Shown here piece by piece: positions 37,626 through 50,222 of a stretch of DNA of 64,000 nt. How positions within the stretch are numbered: position 1 is the stretch's first letter; the number at the start of each line of letters is the position of its first letter. The notes beneath the pieces were generated by a model. That model did no database searches. It was not told the origin of the DNA and was given only the letters and a program-made list of their open reading frames with translations. The position numbers were made by a program, and so were the translations under genes. The DNA is from Argentina anserina (Eukaryota > Streptophyta > Magnoliopsida > Rosales > Rosaceae), in the NCBI RefSeq assembly GCF_933775445.1, contig NC_065878.1:14333395-14397394 (forward strand), in the 5' to 3' direction.

Positions 37626-38615
37626 GTATCTTAACCATCTCATTCTGTTGAAAGCTTTGGTCCTGTTCTTGTTGTAGCTGATACAATTTTGTAGTAGTCT
37701 TGAATCACTTGATGATTCTGTTAATGAAACATATTCACGAGAAATTTTAACTTTGTGAGGTAAGGATGGTGAGGCAAATGATATGCATTCCTCATCAGCT
37801 AATTCCAGGGAACTCGTCGGTCCTTTTTTCGTGCTCTGGGATGCTAATTATGTTTTTATCGCGTTAGAATTCCTGATCAATAATACTTATTTGCTGTGAT
37901 TAATTTCTCCAAGTGAAGTCATTGTTTACAAAGGTTTGAAAGAGCAGATTGATGCAAAGCCACAACAATATAAAATTGGAATTTACTATTCCAAAGTCAC
38001 AGCTTGTTCATGCATTTAGTAACATAGCATTAGCTTGCATTATTTTTCTTTTGTAATTACAACCAGTCGATCACAGGACTAGCAACTTACAAACTGTTAT
38101 ACCGGCAACCATTGCAAGTACAACAGCAAAAACAAAGGAAAAGCAAAAAGGAACAGAATAAGATAGCACTCCAGTTAGGAATGACTTATGAAGCCAAACG
38201 AAGAACACACCTCAACTAAAACAACACGCACCCTATACAGGAATTAGGAATCTACATTTTAAAAGCACAACACTACATTCTACCGCCTCAACGTTGAAGC
38301 ATCTGGGTTCTTGCAAGGAGACTTTGCAAACTTGATATCTGATCCACATCCATCAGGGATCATACATCTGATGCCTGCTGCCCAAGGATGCTCCTTAGCA
38401 ATGGGCATATTCTATACTATCTACATAATTGAAGTCACAAAGCCATGCCATATTGGATCCAGAATATTCAACAAAGCTGATGAAGACTTCCTCTTAACAG
38501 TTGACATGCTGGTGCTTATCCCATTGAAGAACAAAGAATGACTTTGCCTTCAACCGCCACAAAAAGGCGGTGTGAGTTGGGGTCCGGTATGAACATGAAG
38601 TGTATGAGGTGTATT
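37626..38615. other. Convergent intergenic region
   Basis: Holds the 3' ends of two convergent genes. An open stretch at 38311-38541 has no recognisable relatives and lies where the 3' UTR of the minus-strand gene is expected. Confidence 0.5.
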
Positions 38616-41600
38616 TTAAATAACAGGTTGAGAATGCTCAGCTTCATGTAATTCTTCAGACACTAATGCATCTTCACCTATGGGACTTCCATTATAGCTT
38701 GATATGACATCTTCGATCAAGTCTTGAAGAATGGCTTCACCCATTTCAGTGCCAAAAGTTTCAGTGTCAAATCGAAGGTCCATCCACGCCTGAGTTCTTG
38801 ACAAGTCTTTTGCCACTATCTGGTCCAAAGTATGTGGTGATGGGAGTGGAAGGAGATGCCAGTAAACTTCTACCCAAACCTCATGTATAGCAGTCTTCAT
38901 ATCTGGCACTGGCCTTAGAGATTTCACCGATGATACCCAAGGGAAGCAACCATAGTACCGCCCACAAACTTCCACTAGAACTTCATTGATACAGTCAAAA
39001 AGGAGCCTCTGGTCATAGCAGAGCGAGTTAGGACAAAATACTAAATCATCACATAATGATGGCTCAATAAGCTGGTCTGAAGAAAGCCACTTCATGCAGA
39101 AGTCTTCCCAGTTGAAGCCGGATGCTTGCGTTACTTCTTTTACAAAATCATATGTTAGTTCCTTGTCTTCTGTACAAGTTTTTCCACTGTTAGCTTCATC
39201 TATGGCTGAATATCCATGATCTTCAAATCGGATCCGTAGGGGTTGGACTGGTAGCTCTACTGAAAATTAATGAATGAGTTAAAATTAGATACATATCTTA
39301 TACTAACAACAGGACTACAAGTCAATAAGATTCTTGTTATATCTCTGTACCAGGTTGAGAAATGGTCTTTGAAGGACTGATCTCATCCTCCGAGTATAAT
39401 GGATCAAGAACTGAAACAGGACTTGGTCTCTCTGGTGTGCCGATGACAATATCTAAACCTTCAACATGTTTGATGGTTGGAGAGCTGGATGGGGATGATA
39501 ATGCAGAAGATTGTCCTGCAATCTCTTCATAATCATTCTGGAAGAAGATCATTTTTCAGAAAAGTGACAGATACCATATATATTTCATGAGAAAAAGGCT
39601 TCGGCATAGAGGGACTATCATCATTTCTTATCTATTTCTATTTGATTGTCCAATTAGGACTCATCTTTAAATATATGTTTTTTGTTTTAAAAAAGGAGCT
39701 ACATGCACAGAAAAGTAACATATTATAACCTGTTTTAGCCATTCTGAACATCTTTCATCATCCAGAACTTCAGTCATGTTGCCACTTTGATCAACAGTGG
39801 ACGAGCCATTTGGTTCAGAAGGAGCATCCTGTATACTTTCTTCTTCCCAAGCTATAACTTCAATCTCTTTTGTAATATCTATATCACCTGCAATTCCATT
39901 TTATAAATTACTGAATATCAAGAACTTTATAACAAGCACAAGAAATTTGAAAATCTTTGTCTGAACAGCTGAGAAATCTATACCTTCAGGATTCATCTCC
40001 TCTTTAATCAAAACATGGCTTTCTTCTGTTTCACTGTCATTAATTAAATCAACGGAGGTGCTTTGTAGAAAATTAGAAGGCTGTACTTTATGGTCTGGGT
40101 TGTTGTCAGAAACAGACAGCCGATTCTCTACGTTTTGTGGTACCTGACCTAGAGGACTGACATTTTTCTCTTGCTTAGGAGACCATACATTCTCATTGGC
40201 CCTCCAAACTTTGTCACGAGGAGATAATCTCATTTGTGCAGTAACAAATCCAAGCTCCGAGTCCCTTCCAGGACTTCCCCTAGGAGACACATTGTACTCG
40301 GGAAGAGAGAGAATCCTTCCCAAGGTTTTGGGGAAGTGTTGTCCTGAGAAATCGATAACTGCATCTCCATTGCTCAGCATCTCAGATAAATGTTTCTTGG
40401 CCTCAATGTAGATGTTAGATACCCTTTGATCAGCAATACCTTGATCTTCATTTCTCAAATTCATTTCAGACTCTTTTGTTTTGCCACTCTTGTCTGCTCT
40501 CTTGATAACACCAGAAGGTTTAGCAATTCTTTCCATGTAGAAGTGATCTTTACTAGGAGAACTTCCAAACTTATCCTTAACACTTCCTTTGTCACTATCT
40601 GCCAAACTTTGATGCTCAGGCAATTTGTTAGAATTTCCAATGGTTGATACCCCATGCTGTTGCTTTCCCATAGCATTCTTCAGTTTCCTTTTCATTTCAG
40701 ATAGAAAAAAGTGAGAGCCAACTTTTGCATTTGGCCCTTTGCTTCTTACTATGTAATGGGACTCTGTGATCTTGTTACTTTCGGTTTCAGATTCCCGTAA
40801 AACTGTAGGCCCAGGCTTCAAAATAACAATTCTCTTTGAAGCTTCAAGATTCTCATTGGCCTCAGCTGGTTCTTTCTCTTGAGGCTTGCTCTTTTTCCCG
40901 AAGAAGTATCGCTGTTTACGGATGACAAGCTCCTCGCGTAGTTTTGAATCCTCGAGCTTCTCTGTCGTGTTGGACTCTTTAACAGCCTTGGATTCTTGAT
41001 CTTTTTCTCTCTGAGAATCCTGCAAGTTCAGGACATACTTTGCCAGAAGCGAGTTTGGATCTTGTAAGAGTTTCATAAACAATTCCTCATCTGAACTTAA
41101 GGTCTCAAGTGCATCCATTAGTTCTCTGAAGTGCTGAATTTTCTGATCTTCTGTGAGATTCTTCCCATCAGTAAACTTCTGATTCATGAACTCCTTGATT
41201 GTCATGCATAATTTCTCTTCAAGATCAGAATGTTTGTAGTTCGACTTGACAGGAGCCTCACCATTCAGGTCATGAGTCACACTAGTATACTTTTGATGGA
41301 TCTGGCAGCATACCTCTTCTATTATCTCATCTACGCCACGGTTAGTTTTAGATTTATGATCTTGTTTCTGATTACAGGAGCATACAGGTTCCAAAGTCTC
41401 AGAACCAATCAAATTATAGGTATCCATATCCCGGCTTTTCTTACGGGTCTTCTTAGTCCTTTTTTGGTCCTTCATTGACCGGCTTGCATCAGTCTGGTTA
41501 CTAGCTACTTCATCAGTGTTGATCTCTTTCTTCATGTCTTGCTCACTGGACATTTCTTCTTCTATAAGTTTCTTCACACTAGGCTTACAAGCATCGCTCG

Positions 41601-42625
41601 CCGCTGTTGCTGTTGTCTCCCCATTGCTTTCCTGAAGCAGTCAAGTAGAATTTATTAGTTATAACATCAGACAATTAGTGAATAGATTATAGATACACTC
41701 TTATGCAGTAAGCTTCCGTGTTACAGAAACTGGTTTTAAGTTTCCAATTCAAGTTCAGTTGGAGATGCTTATAACTTGATCATATAACTTACAAAAGTGC
41801 CTTGATGGTCCTCATCCAGACCACTCAACACCTCAAACTTGTTCCTTGGAGACCCAGTATCTGCACAAAGAAAGTATGATTCAGCAACAATGAGGAATAT
41901 TTTGTTTAGATAATAATCAGTCAGTAAGAAAAGTCACTGAAATTATCAATAAGTTGACTATGGAACCTTGTCTATAAAATTCCAACATACAAAATTACCA
42001 CTGAAATCATATCAGCCTGAAGAAACTAAGTACCAAATTGCACCAAAAATATAAAAATAAAAAATAAATTAAAATATAAGTTCAACACAAAATATGTAAT
42101 ATTGCCCTTTTGATGATCTGAAGGCAGTTTTACTTGCGCAAATTGGCCTCTAAATGTAAGTCAGACCAAGACCAAATATGACAGATTATCTACAATATAC
42201 CCCAAAACCAGTGAGCTAGCTTATTTCAGCATGAAGAAAATGATGAACAAATAACATAGAATATACATAAAATTAAACAGTATGGAAGTTGCCTTCTTTG
42301 ATGATCTGAAAGCAACACAAATCAATCCCAACTATAAGCCAGAGTAAGAAAGTGATTCAAATAAAAATGGGAACTACCAGAGAACACAATTACTCCTGAA
42401 TTCATTAAGAAATCAGGGAACAGATGGCCGAAATCCCGTCTACTAATTAGAAAAAGAAAGTTCATAGTTCTTACCAATAGCTTGCTTGCTTCCATGCCTC
42501 TTATCAGATATCATCTTCCAGTTGGGGCGGCCATGCCGAAAATCAAAGATGTTGATCAATCCCCACATACATCCTAACTGATCTTTCTCATACCGAACAG
42601 AGCGTCTCTGGGACTTCTTTGCCAT
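38616..42625 (-). CDS. DUF4378-domain protein of the TON1-recruiting-motif (TRM) type
   Basis: Six coding exons on the minus strand: 42475-42625, 41793-41860, 39984-41631, 39730-39887, 39351-39537 and 38616-39259. They join in frame to 951 aa. The N-terminus MAKKSQRRSVRYEKDQ then GCMWGLINIFDFRHGR is typical of this plant family. A long, charged, low-complexity middle follows; it includes KLLQDPNSLLAKYVLNLQDSQ and phospho-type SPRGSPGRDSELGF. The C-terminal DUF4378 domain covers roughly the last 200 residues (SGFNWEDFC, LLFDCINEVLVEV, WMDLRFDTETFGTEMGEAIL). Family members known as TRMs bind TON1 and microtubule arrays and influence cell shape; I cannot assign a particular TRM number. Upstream introns up to about 43.9 kb probably interrupt the 5' UTR. 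Confidence 0.87.
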
Positions 42626-44020
42626 CAGGAGTAATTTTTATATGATCTTTTTCATCCAAAAATCTGTCAATAACCGGCTTGAATACCGAAGACAGAAAAA
42701 GAGAGATCAATAAAAAGCCTTTAAAGATATAACCGAGGAATTTCAGTTTCTTGTTCTCTTGTTCTTTGCTAAAGAAATGTATATCCAAATAGTAATGTTG
42801 AGCGTTATGAAGATTATAGAAATTAGTCCACAAATCGAAACATCACTCATATTTGACTCGAATTCCAGCAACATTCAACTCTAGGTAAAAAAGTCATCCC
42901 AGATTTGGTAAGCTAATTAGTACTATTAGATGAAAAAAAAAATCAAAGATTCAAACAGTGTTGATGATAACGACATGCATGAACATATTACCTCAAACTT
43001 CAGAGCCTTGAATTCAGTTCAGCAGAAGAGAGAACAAACTCAGCTAGAAAAGGCAGTTGCAGAAGCCAGCAAAGATTCTAATTCCAGCTCCTCAAGTCTT
43101 ATAACAGAGTGAAGCTCAAGGAAACCAAAGCTTTATTTGGATGGCAAGGAATCAAAGCTTTTTCCACCACTCAAAAAAGCCTTAAACGGCAACTCAACAT
43201 TCTCCACTAAAGTCTCAAAAAAGATTCTTGCAATTTGGTCTTCCTTCCCAGAAAATAAGACCAACCAATATGACTATATGCCTCCTCAGCTATGATGATC
43301 ACCCAAAAAGGGTCAAAAAACCAAAAATTCACCCTGAAACTTCAGTGAACAAAAACTAAGCAATGATGTGGGGATTTGATCACAGGCTTGAAAGACATAG
43401 AAACCCAAATTTCTTTTCTCAAATTCGATCCACAAAATCTTGAGTTCTGCACGATAGAATTGATAATTCAGACAACTCAACACAAGAAGCATGCAGCTGG
43501 ACCTCTGCTTCTTTTTTAATACAAAAATCCCTCTAACAAGGTCAATGCTTCACCCAGTGAGAAAACTTCAACTCACTACAATGCTGCAGCTGCCAGAGAC
43601 CCTCAAAACCAATCCAAACGAAACACCCAGATGAAACCCAAGATAACAAAAGTTTTGATTTTTCTTGCAAAAATATACTCTTTTTTCCAGAGATCAAATT
43701 CTCTGGTGAATTTTTACCCAACACCCTAAGTGAGCAAGATAGACTTTTTGAGTAGTGGGTATCTATTTTTGACAGCTAAAAAGAGAAGCCAGCCACTGAC
43801 CCACTAGTGTTTATGTTTAAGAAGAAGGCTCGAACATAAGGGCAGCCATTAAAGACTGGAAGTGGAGAGAAGCAATGAGAAAGAAGAAAGACAAAAGCTT
43901 TAACAATGTTGTTGGTGTTGGGTGAGTGAAGGAGAGAGTAGAAGCAGAGGTAGAAGGAGCAGGAGTACGTGACAGTTGGGTTGGGCTTGATTTTTGGGTG
44001 GGTCCGAAGGGAAAGAGGGA

Positions 44021-44022
<2 letters not shown>
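42626..44022. other. 5' leader region of the TRM-type gene
   Basis: Upstream of the ATG at 42625 on the minus strand. It likely contains non-coding leader exon(s) and an intron; I could not fix the boundaries. No other gene seen. Confidence 0.4.

Positions 44023-44055
<33 letters not shown>
44023..44055. repeat. (CT)n microsatellite at the probable TRM promoter
   Basis: Pure CT tract, GA on the gene strand, with a second pyrimidine block at about 44130-44152. GA-repeat tracts near plant transcription starts can bind BPC/GAGA factors; here that is only a possibility. Confidence 0.85.
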
Positions 44056-44059
<4 letters not shown>

Positions 44060-44159
44060 GTTGTTTCTGTACTAGTACTCTGTGACAGTAGTTCCATTTC
44101 CATCGTCATCATCAAAGTCACCACTAAACCCTCTCTCCCTCTCTCTCTCTCTTTTTTGT

Positions 44160-46487
44160 GCTGGCGGTAGAGGAAATGTGTGTACCAAGTTGTTGACGTG
44201 CACGCTTCTTGGATTGAGGGCGTAGGGCAGGAGAGTAGGGTTAAAAGTGTCAATGAATCGCCGACGGAAATGAGTCACTTTTTTTTTTCTATGTATAATT
44301 AGGATGGATCTCAATTAGGATTGCAGTGAGCCGCTAGTAAAATTTGGTCGAGCGGTATAAGTTTTTTATTTTTAAGTAAGTGAGAAGCACAATAATTGTT
44401 TATCTAATTAAAGAAAATAAAGAGCATTTTAGAACCCATCCGTGTACTTATTTTTTCGGCCAGATTTTGACATTTTCACCATCAAGGTTTTAGTTCTATG
44501 TCAGTAGATCACCAAATAAATTTCTACAACAGGATTATCATTCTCCTAATCTTAAAAATATGGAATGAGAAAATGTTCCACTGTGTTTCTATGTAAAAAA
44601 TGTATTTTGTTTATATGTGAATAATATTTCTCTTGATGATTTCGAGTGATGCTGAGGGAAAAAAACACAGAGACAACAACGTTTTCTGTTATTATAAGAA
44701 ATGTGAGAATAATCAGTGCCAGTGTGACTCAGTGATTTTGGTTGGTGCAGTCGTCGTCCTCATTTAGTTTTAACTTGTTACTGACCTACTGCATGCAGTG
44801 ACACGCATGCATGCTCGAACTGTCAAACTGTACTTTGTTGTATACCTGGTTTAGATCGAAATGGAAATGCTTCGTTTTAACTCCTCTCTCACCAACCGTT
44901 ATATAAGTTTACAGTCTATTTGGTACTCATGATAAATGGGGTTGATCATTGTCAATATACCATCCCCTTTCTTTGTTTTAAATTAAAGGGACGAAATTAT
45001 GTTTCATTCTATGCCCATTACTCTCATCTGACCTCAATTATAGTCCATTTCTCAATCAATTCCCTAGTAATGATGAGTGAAATTTGAATTCAAAGCACAC
45101 TCCCACCTTCTAATTACAAGTGTTTAGGAAATCTTTTGGTTGAAGTTCTTACTAGTGGTACAAATTAGAAGAGGGGAAGACGAGAGTTAATCCTATCAAA
45201 AGATAAACAGTACATTGGTTCGGACATCATTATAAACATAAAATTTAAAGAATTCATAGTTTTGAGTTACTTATACAATTATGTCAAACTTTTGACTTTA
45301 TTGACATAATTTACATTCATAATAAGTCAGAATTGCGCTCTAATCGATAACATTTCAGAAAAAAAAAATGTTATGCAACGTGTTATGTTGTGATATCTGG
45401 TAGAGAATTTGAAGCATTTTACCAAAGTAAGATAACGAAAATGATATAAGCTTATAAGGTGACGGTAAAATATAGTGCCTAAGACCTTGGATTCCTTCTA
45501 TCTATGTTGTTTTATGGAAAACCTTGGATTTACTAATTTACTACTAGCTAGCTACCTCCTTGACTATAAACAAAACATTGGACAAGAAACTCTTATGATA
45601 AATGCATACGTGTATATACAGATAAATCCGACTACATATGCAGGGCAGGGCATGCATGCATAAATTTCTGAGATACCAAAGGCTTTCTCCATGGTTGCAT
45701 GTGAAGAGGGCAGTTGTGCATCTAAAGGCCAAATTAAGCAGTTCAGGGTTAGGGTCCTACAAATTGATATAAATGAAGCAGTTGGGGTCACACACAGCCT
45801 TTACCAACTTCAATGCTGATCGATTTCATTGTCTAATAATCAGAAGAGCTAGAAGAGACAAAGAGCTACGTACCCTCACCTCTACCACCCTGTTTTATAT
45901 TCAGATAGAACTTGTGAATCTGGTAGGGAAATTTTGATTAATGAACTAGAAATTTGAGGATTATGCAGCTAAAATATGATAATGTGGCCAATTGTGAGTG
46001 AACACCAGCACACACGGTTGAAATGGTTCTGATTTTATTAGGTAATCTTATACTGTGTAATCTTCTCTAGGTTGGGGGTGGGTAAAACTTGCCTGGCAAA
46101 GACCTTTTTAACAATGACAATGGCAGTAAGCAGACAAGTTTCATGAGGTTTTTTTAATGATGAAATTTGCCATGTTGCGGACAATACCTAAGTTCTGGAA
46201 TATGTTCGAAATTGGTTATTCAATTGATTGAATAGAGCAAGGTGCTTACTTTGTGATGCATTTGAAAGGGAATCCTAAGAGGAGGTTTATCACCAAATCA
46301 GTTGTTAATCATATATATTGAGTGCAAATGCAGATAGTGATGGAAATTGACATTTTTATGGTCTTTAGAGTATTGTATAACATATTTTTAAAAGTTTGGT
46401 TTGAACTATTTGTATATATACGGAGCATTTTTAACTATTGATGTTTCTTATAACATCTCTGAAAAATAATAGTTATCAGATCTTGAT
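44160..46487. other. Intergenic, no gene seen
   Basis: AT-rich spacer. A partial SINE-like phrase near 44343-44360 (TTTGGTCGAGCGG) is too short to call. Confidence 0.5.
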
Positions 46488-46505
46488 TTATATATATATA
46501 TATAT

Positions 46506-46886
46506 AATGGTGATCATGTGCGGAGGTTCCTACCTTATGTAAGGTACGAATTCGCCGATTCCGGCGACGACGAGACGCAACGGCGCGACGCACCGGCACA
46601 AACGCACTACTCATCTCTCGACGATTTCATCTATGCCGGTCAGAGCTCCATCGGCGACCCACGACGCCCGGAATCGCGAAATTGCCTGATTTTGCCCAAA
46701 AATTGAAATTTCAAGATTCCGGGCGATGTGGGTCGCCGATGGAGCTCTGACCGGCATAAACGGCATCGCCGGGAGGTGGGTACTGCGCCTGTGGTGGTGT
46801 GCCACACCGCTGCAGCATGTCGTCGCTGGATATTGGGGAATCCGTATCGTACGTAAAGTACATACCTCCGCATCTAAAACGGCTTA
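46506..46886. mobile_element. GC-rich foldback element, copy 2, embedded in (TA)n
   Basis: A roughly 380-bp GC-rich hairpin with TA tracts on both sides (about 46488-46505 and 46885-46923). It is the same family and orientation as the copy at 3371-3744. Shared features: the subterminal TTATGTAA/TTACGTAA palindrome, CTCCATCGGCGACCCACG on the left arm, the complementary GGTCGCCGATGGAGCTC on the right arm, AATCGCGAAAT before the loop, and GCCGGGAGGTGGGTA in the right arm. The two copies have diverged appreciably, so they are not a recent segmental duplication. No coding capacity is supported. Confidence 0.8.
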
Positions 46887-46890
46887 TATA

Positions 46891-46923
<33 letters not shown>

Positions 46924-46925
<2 letters not shown>

Positions 46926-49900
46926 TCCCAAAATTTACCTTGCTATTTAAAGAGTGAATTGAGAAAATAAAAGATTAAGAGCTAAATTTCTGTTATGGTT
47001 AAGTTGAACGACAAAAAAAGTGACAAAGAACTTGAATTATGATCGATGGAAGTGTAGTTTCTAATTTTTTTTTAGGTTGAGTAAAATGTTTAGATATACT
47101 GCAGTATAATTCTTGAAAGATAACACGTGATTTAGTACAAGACTTTCCCTTTCACTACACTATCATCATGCACACTGAGTTTGACATTTAATATTTGTCT
47201 AGACGTGTGACTAACTCTAAATAGCTGTCTTTGTTTGTTCTTGCCAGTTCTTAGATGAAAACCCTTTTGACATTTACAAAGACACTACCAAATCTGCTCT
47301 CACACATTAACAAATAAAATGTGTGCAAAAAATTATGGATTATGAATAAAAAGAGTCAAATGCAAACTGGCAGAGAAGAGAGTGACATGAGGAAAAAAAA
47401 CAATTGAGATGGGAACAATGGAGTAGCTTTTGTCTTGCTTGCCCTCAAAGATATTCAGAATACAAGAGAGAATACAAAGAGACTTAAATAGTGGAATTGA
47501 AAGGACCACAATGTCACTCATTATGATTTATGAGTTTATAACACACTCATTTCAAACCCACTAAAATTGCTCTGCATGCAGATGGAGACAATGGTGGTGT
47601 CAATGTGTCATGCATTAGTCTTATTAAAATGTATTAAGATTAAGGTTTTCATATCACCAAATTAATCATAGTTTCTTAGAGATGTCATGATTTGTTTTGG
47701 GGCAACTTATTAATATCTTGAATTGGTTTATAAATACTGGTACAAGTTCGATTCGATCTGCAAATAATTTATTAGTTAAATTATTAATATTGGTTAAGAT
47801 TGGATTATCAAATTGGACGATAATCATAACAACAGACAAATTGGTTACTTACGTTTGTGTTTTGTCTGATTTGGAAGTTATAACGCAAAGCTCTTACCCA
47901 ATGATGTTCCATCGGTAGGAAATGAACATAGATTTCTATATTAATATAGATAGCAAGAGGTTAGGGGATGTTGATGTTTATACAGACAATTAGGACGACT
48001 TATTTTTTAGTAAGAGGCATGCATGCTTATGTAGTTATGTTCAATCTCTCTGTTGACAACTTGACGTTGTGTTTATCGGTATTGTTCATTTCTATATTGT
48101 ACCGAATAGTACTTGTTGAACCCTATATAAACCCTAAATCGGGAACTATAGAGATTAAAGAATATAACAAAATTAGTGATCTGTTGTAGCTGTGTTAATT
48201 GATGACTTCAAGTAAATTATTAAGGAATGAAATTATTAGACAGCTTCAAGAAGAGATGGCTCCATCCTCATCCACCTACCTTTAACACTCACCATAACAC
48301 AAATTAAAGCCACCATAGCCCTCACTAAACACATACACTTCGAATTATTGAATCATCGATCCTAATCTCAACTCTCAAGGGTTCTCTTAATATCAGATGA
48401 ATATAAATAGTTTATGCATGTATTAAGCTTAGATTTGAAAGGAAAAGAAGATCATAGAGCGGTGGCGATGAAAGAGAACTCAATCATTAAACTATAATTA
48501 TATACTAAGCTTGCGAGGAAAACTAAGTTCTTGTTCTAAATCTTGTGACAGAAGTTTTGTTAGAATGTTGGCGGGTATTGGGGGTGGCTATATCTTTCAT
48601 GTCTAGGGATCTGGACGTTCCACTCATAACGACTCGATCTCTTTAAGCATTGGATGCTCTCTTTCTTTCGAGAACCAATGCCTTCAAAAGCCAAAGTTTC
48701 TTCAAGTAATTGCACAACCCTCAAACTCAATCTCTGATTAATAGATGATGTTAAGGTAATTAACATCAAGGAACACAAATATTCACATAGTTGTTACTAT
48801 TTGTTTTGGAGTCAGTTTTTGTGCATTACAGAGAGTTTGTTGATATATGAGTTTTTATAGGTAAACTGAATTGTCTGAATATTATGGGAAAGGGTGGTCC
48901 TAAAACGGTAGTTAAAGTTTCATGTCTAGTTTCATCATCAAGAAAACTAAACTAAGAATCAACAATGGATAGCTTAGCGTTTGAAAGATTCTTAATAATC
49001 TCCCTAACCAGACAAGTTATGCCACAAGGGAAACGAACAAAAGGCTGTGTTTTATTAGCATCATTCCACCAATCCAATCCAAATCACTGGTCCTTTGCTC
49101 ATTAGAATGAAGATAATTTAAACAAACATTCCCATTATAAAGACTAGAACTTTCAGAGTGATGTATACTTCACAACTAGAAAGAAAGAGTGCAAAAATGT
49201 GAGACCTAATTTCTTGGGAGGGTCCCGAGGTCCTTAAATATCATTATAATCATATGCTTCTAAGGTCTAAATAGTGATGATGATTAGTTATTGCTTATTG
49301 ATTTTTGGGCAATGAAGAAATTGTCCTGAACCGGGTTCGCACCGACAGAACTGATATCTAGCTTTTGTGAAATGAAAACCAGACAGAGGGACCAGTGCCT
49401 AGCACTGAACATTTCTCAAGCCTAAAGCCTTGGGGGTAACACGGTCGGCCCTTGACAGCCTTGACCCTTGGATCTGTTGTTCACACTTCACAGTGAAGAA
49501 ACTTTCCCAATCGTCGGTTGTCTACAATCGATGTGTAGGTTGTCCTGATTTTCATGTCAGGTAATTGTATACAACCGATGCGCATATGCATCTTATAAAT
49601 CTACTAGGGACTAGGCTCGAGTATGGGCAGTGCTGAGAATTGCCAAACAATATTGGAATCACTTTGACCATATAACCGGTTCTTTAATTACAGCAATTGA
49701 TGGATGAACACAGTTCTCAGGTTATCTATGTGTCCTTTAAGGACAGCTATAACTACTAGGATGTAGAAGGATGTAACAATAGGCAATGCGAAGATACATA
49801 CCCAAAGTAATCAAGGGATTCAAAGCACATAATGTTGTGAGTTATGGGTTAGGACTTGCGAGTTACGACACAGCACATGGCAGGAGCAGATTTCAAGCCC

Positions 49901-50222
49901 CTGCACAAATAGCACAAGGCACTCTATGAGTCAAACTGCAGTGTCAAACATAACATATTATTCGATAATTCGATTTTCTGAGCATCCGAAACCACAGTTC
50001 GAGAGCAATTTGGATCATCAACTTCAACCATGATGAAGACTGTGTAGTATTTCCACTCGACTCTAATCAATAAGAGATGACAGCAGTTCATCATGGTTAA
50101 GGGTGATAAGCAAAAATTTTCGCAAGTTTCTGCTCAGGAAAGAAATAAACTTTGGAATGCATGCACTACAAGAAATCAGGAAGCACCACAAGCAAAGAGA
50201 TGAAGAGATGTAATTTGTACCT
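46924..50222. other. Intergenic, no gene seen
   Basis: Long AT-rich spacer with no recognised gene. The stretch at about 49300-49620 has mixed composition and could be transposon debris, but I see no diagnostic ends. Sequence close to 50222 is probably PRD3 3' UTR. Confidence 0.45.

Noticed and set aside
38311..38541. Open frame of 76 codons on the plus strand
   Set aside because: Lies in the expected 3' UTR of the minus-strand TRM-type gene, with no recognisable domain.
42626..42833. Possible upstream extension of the TRM-type gene
   Set aside because: The frame is different from MAKKSQRR and contains a hydrophobic stretch unlike the family; MAKKSQRR is the family-typical start.
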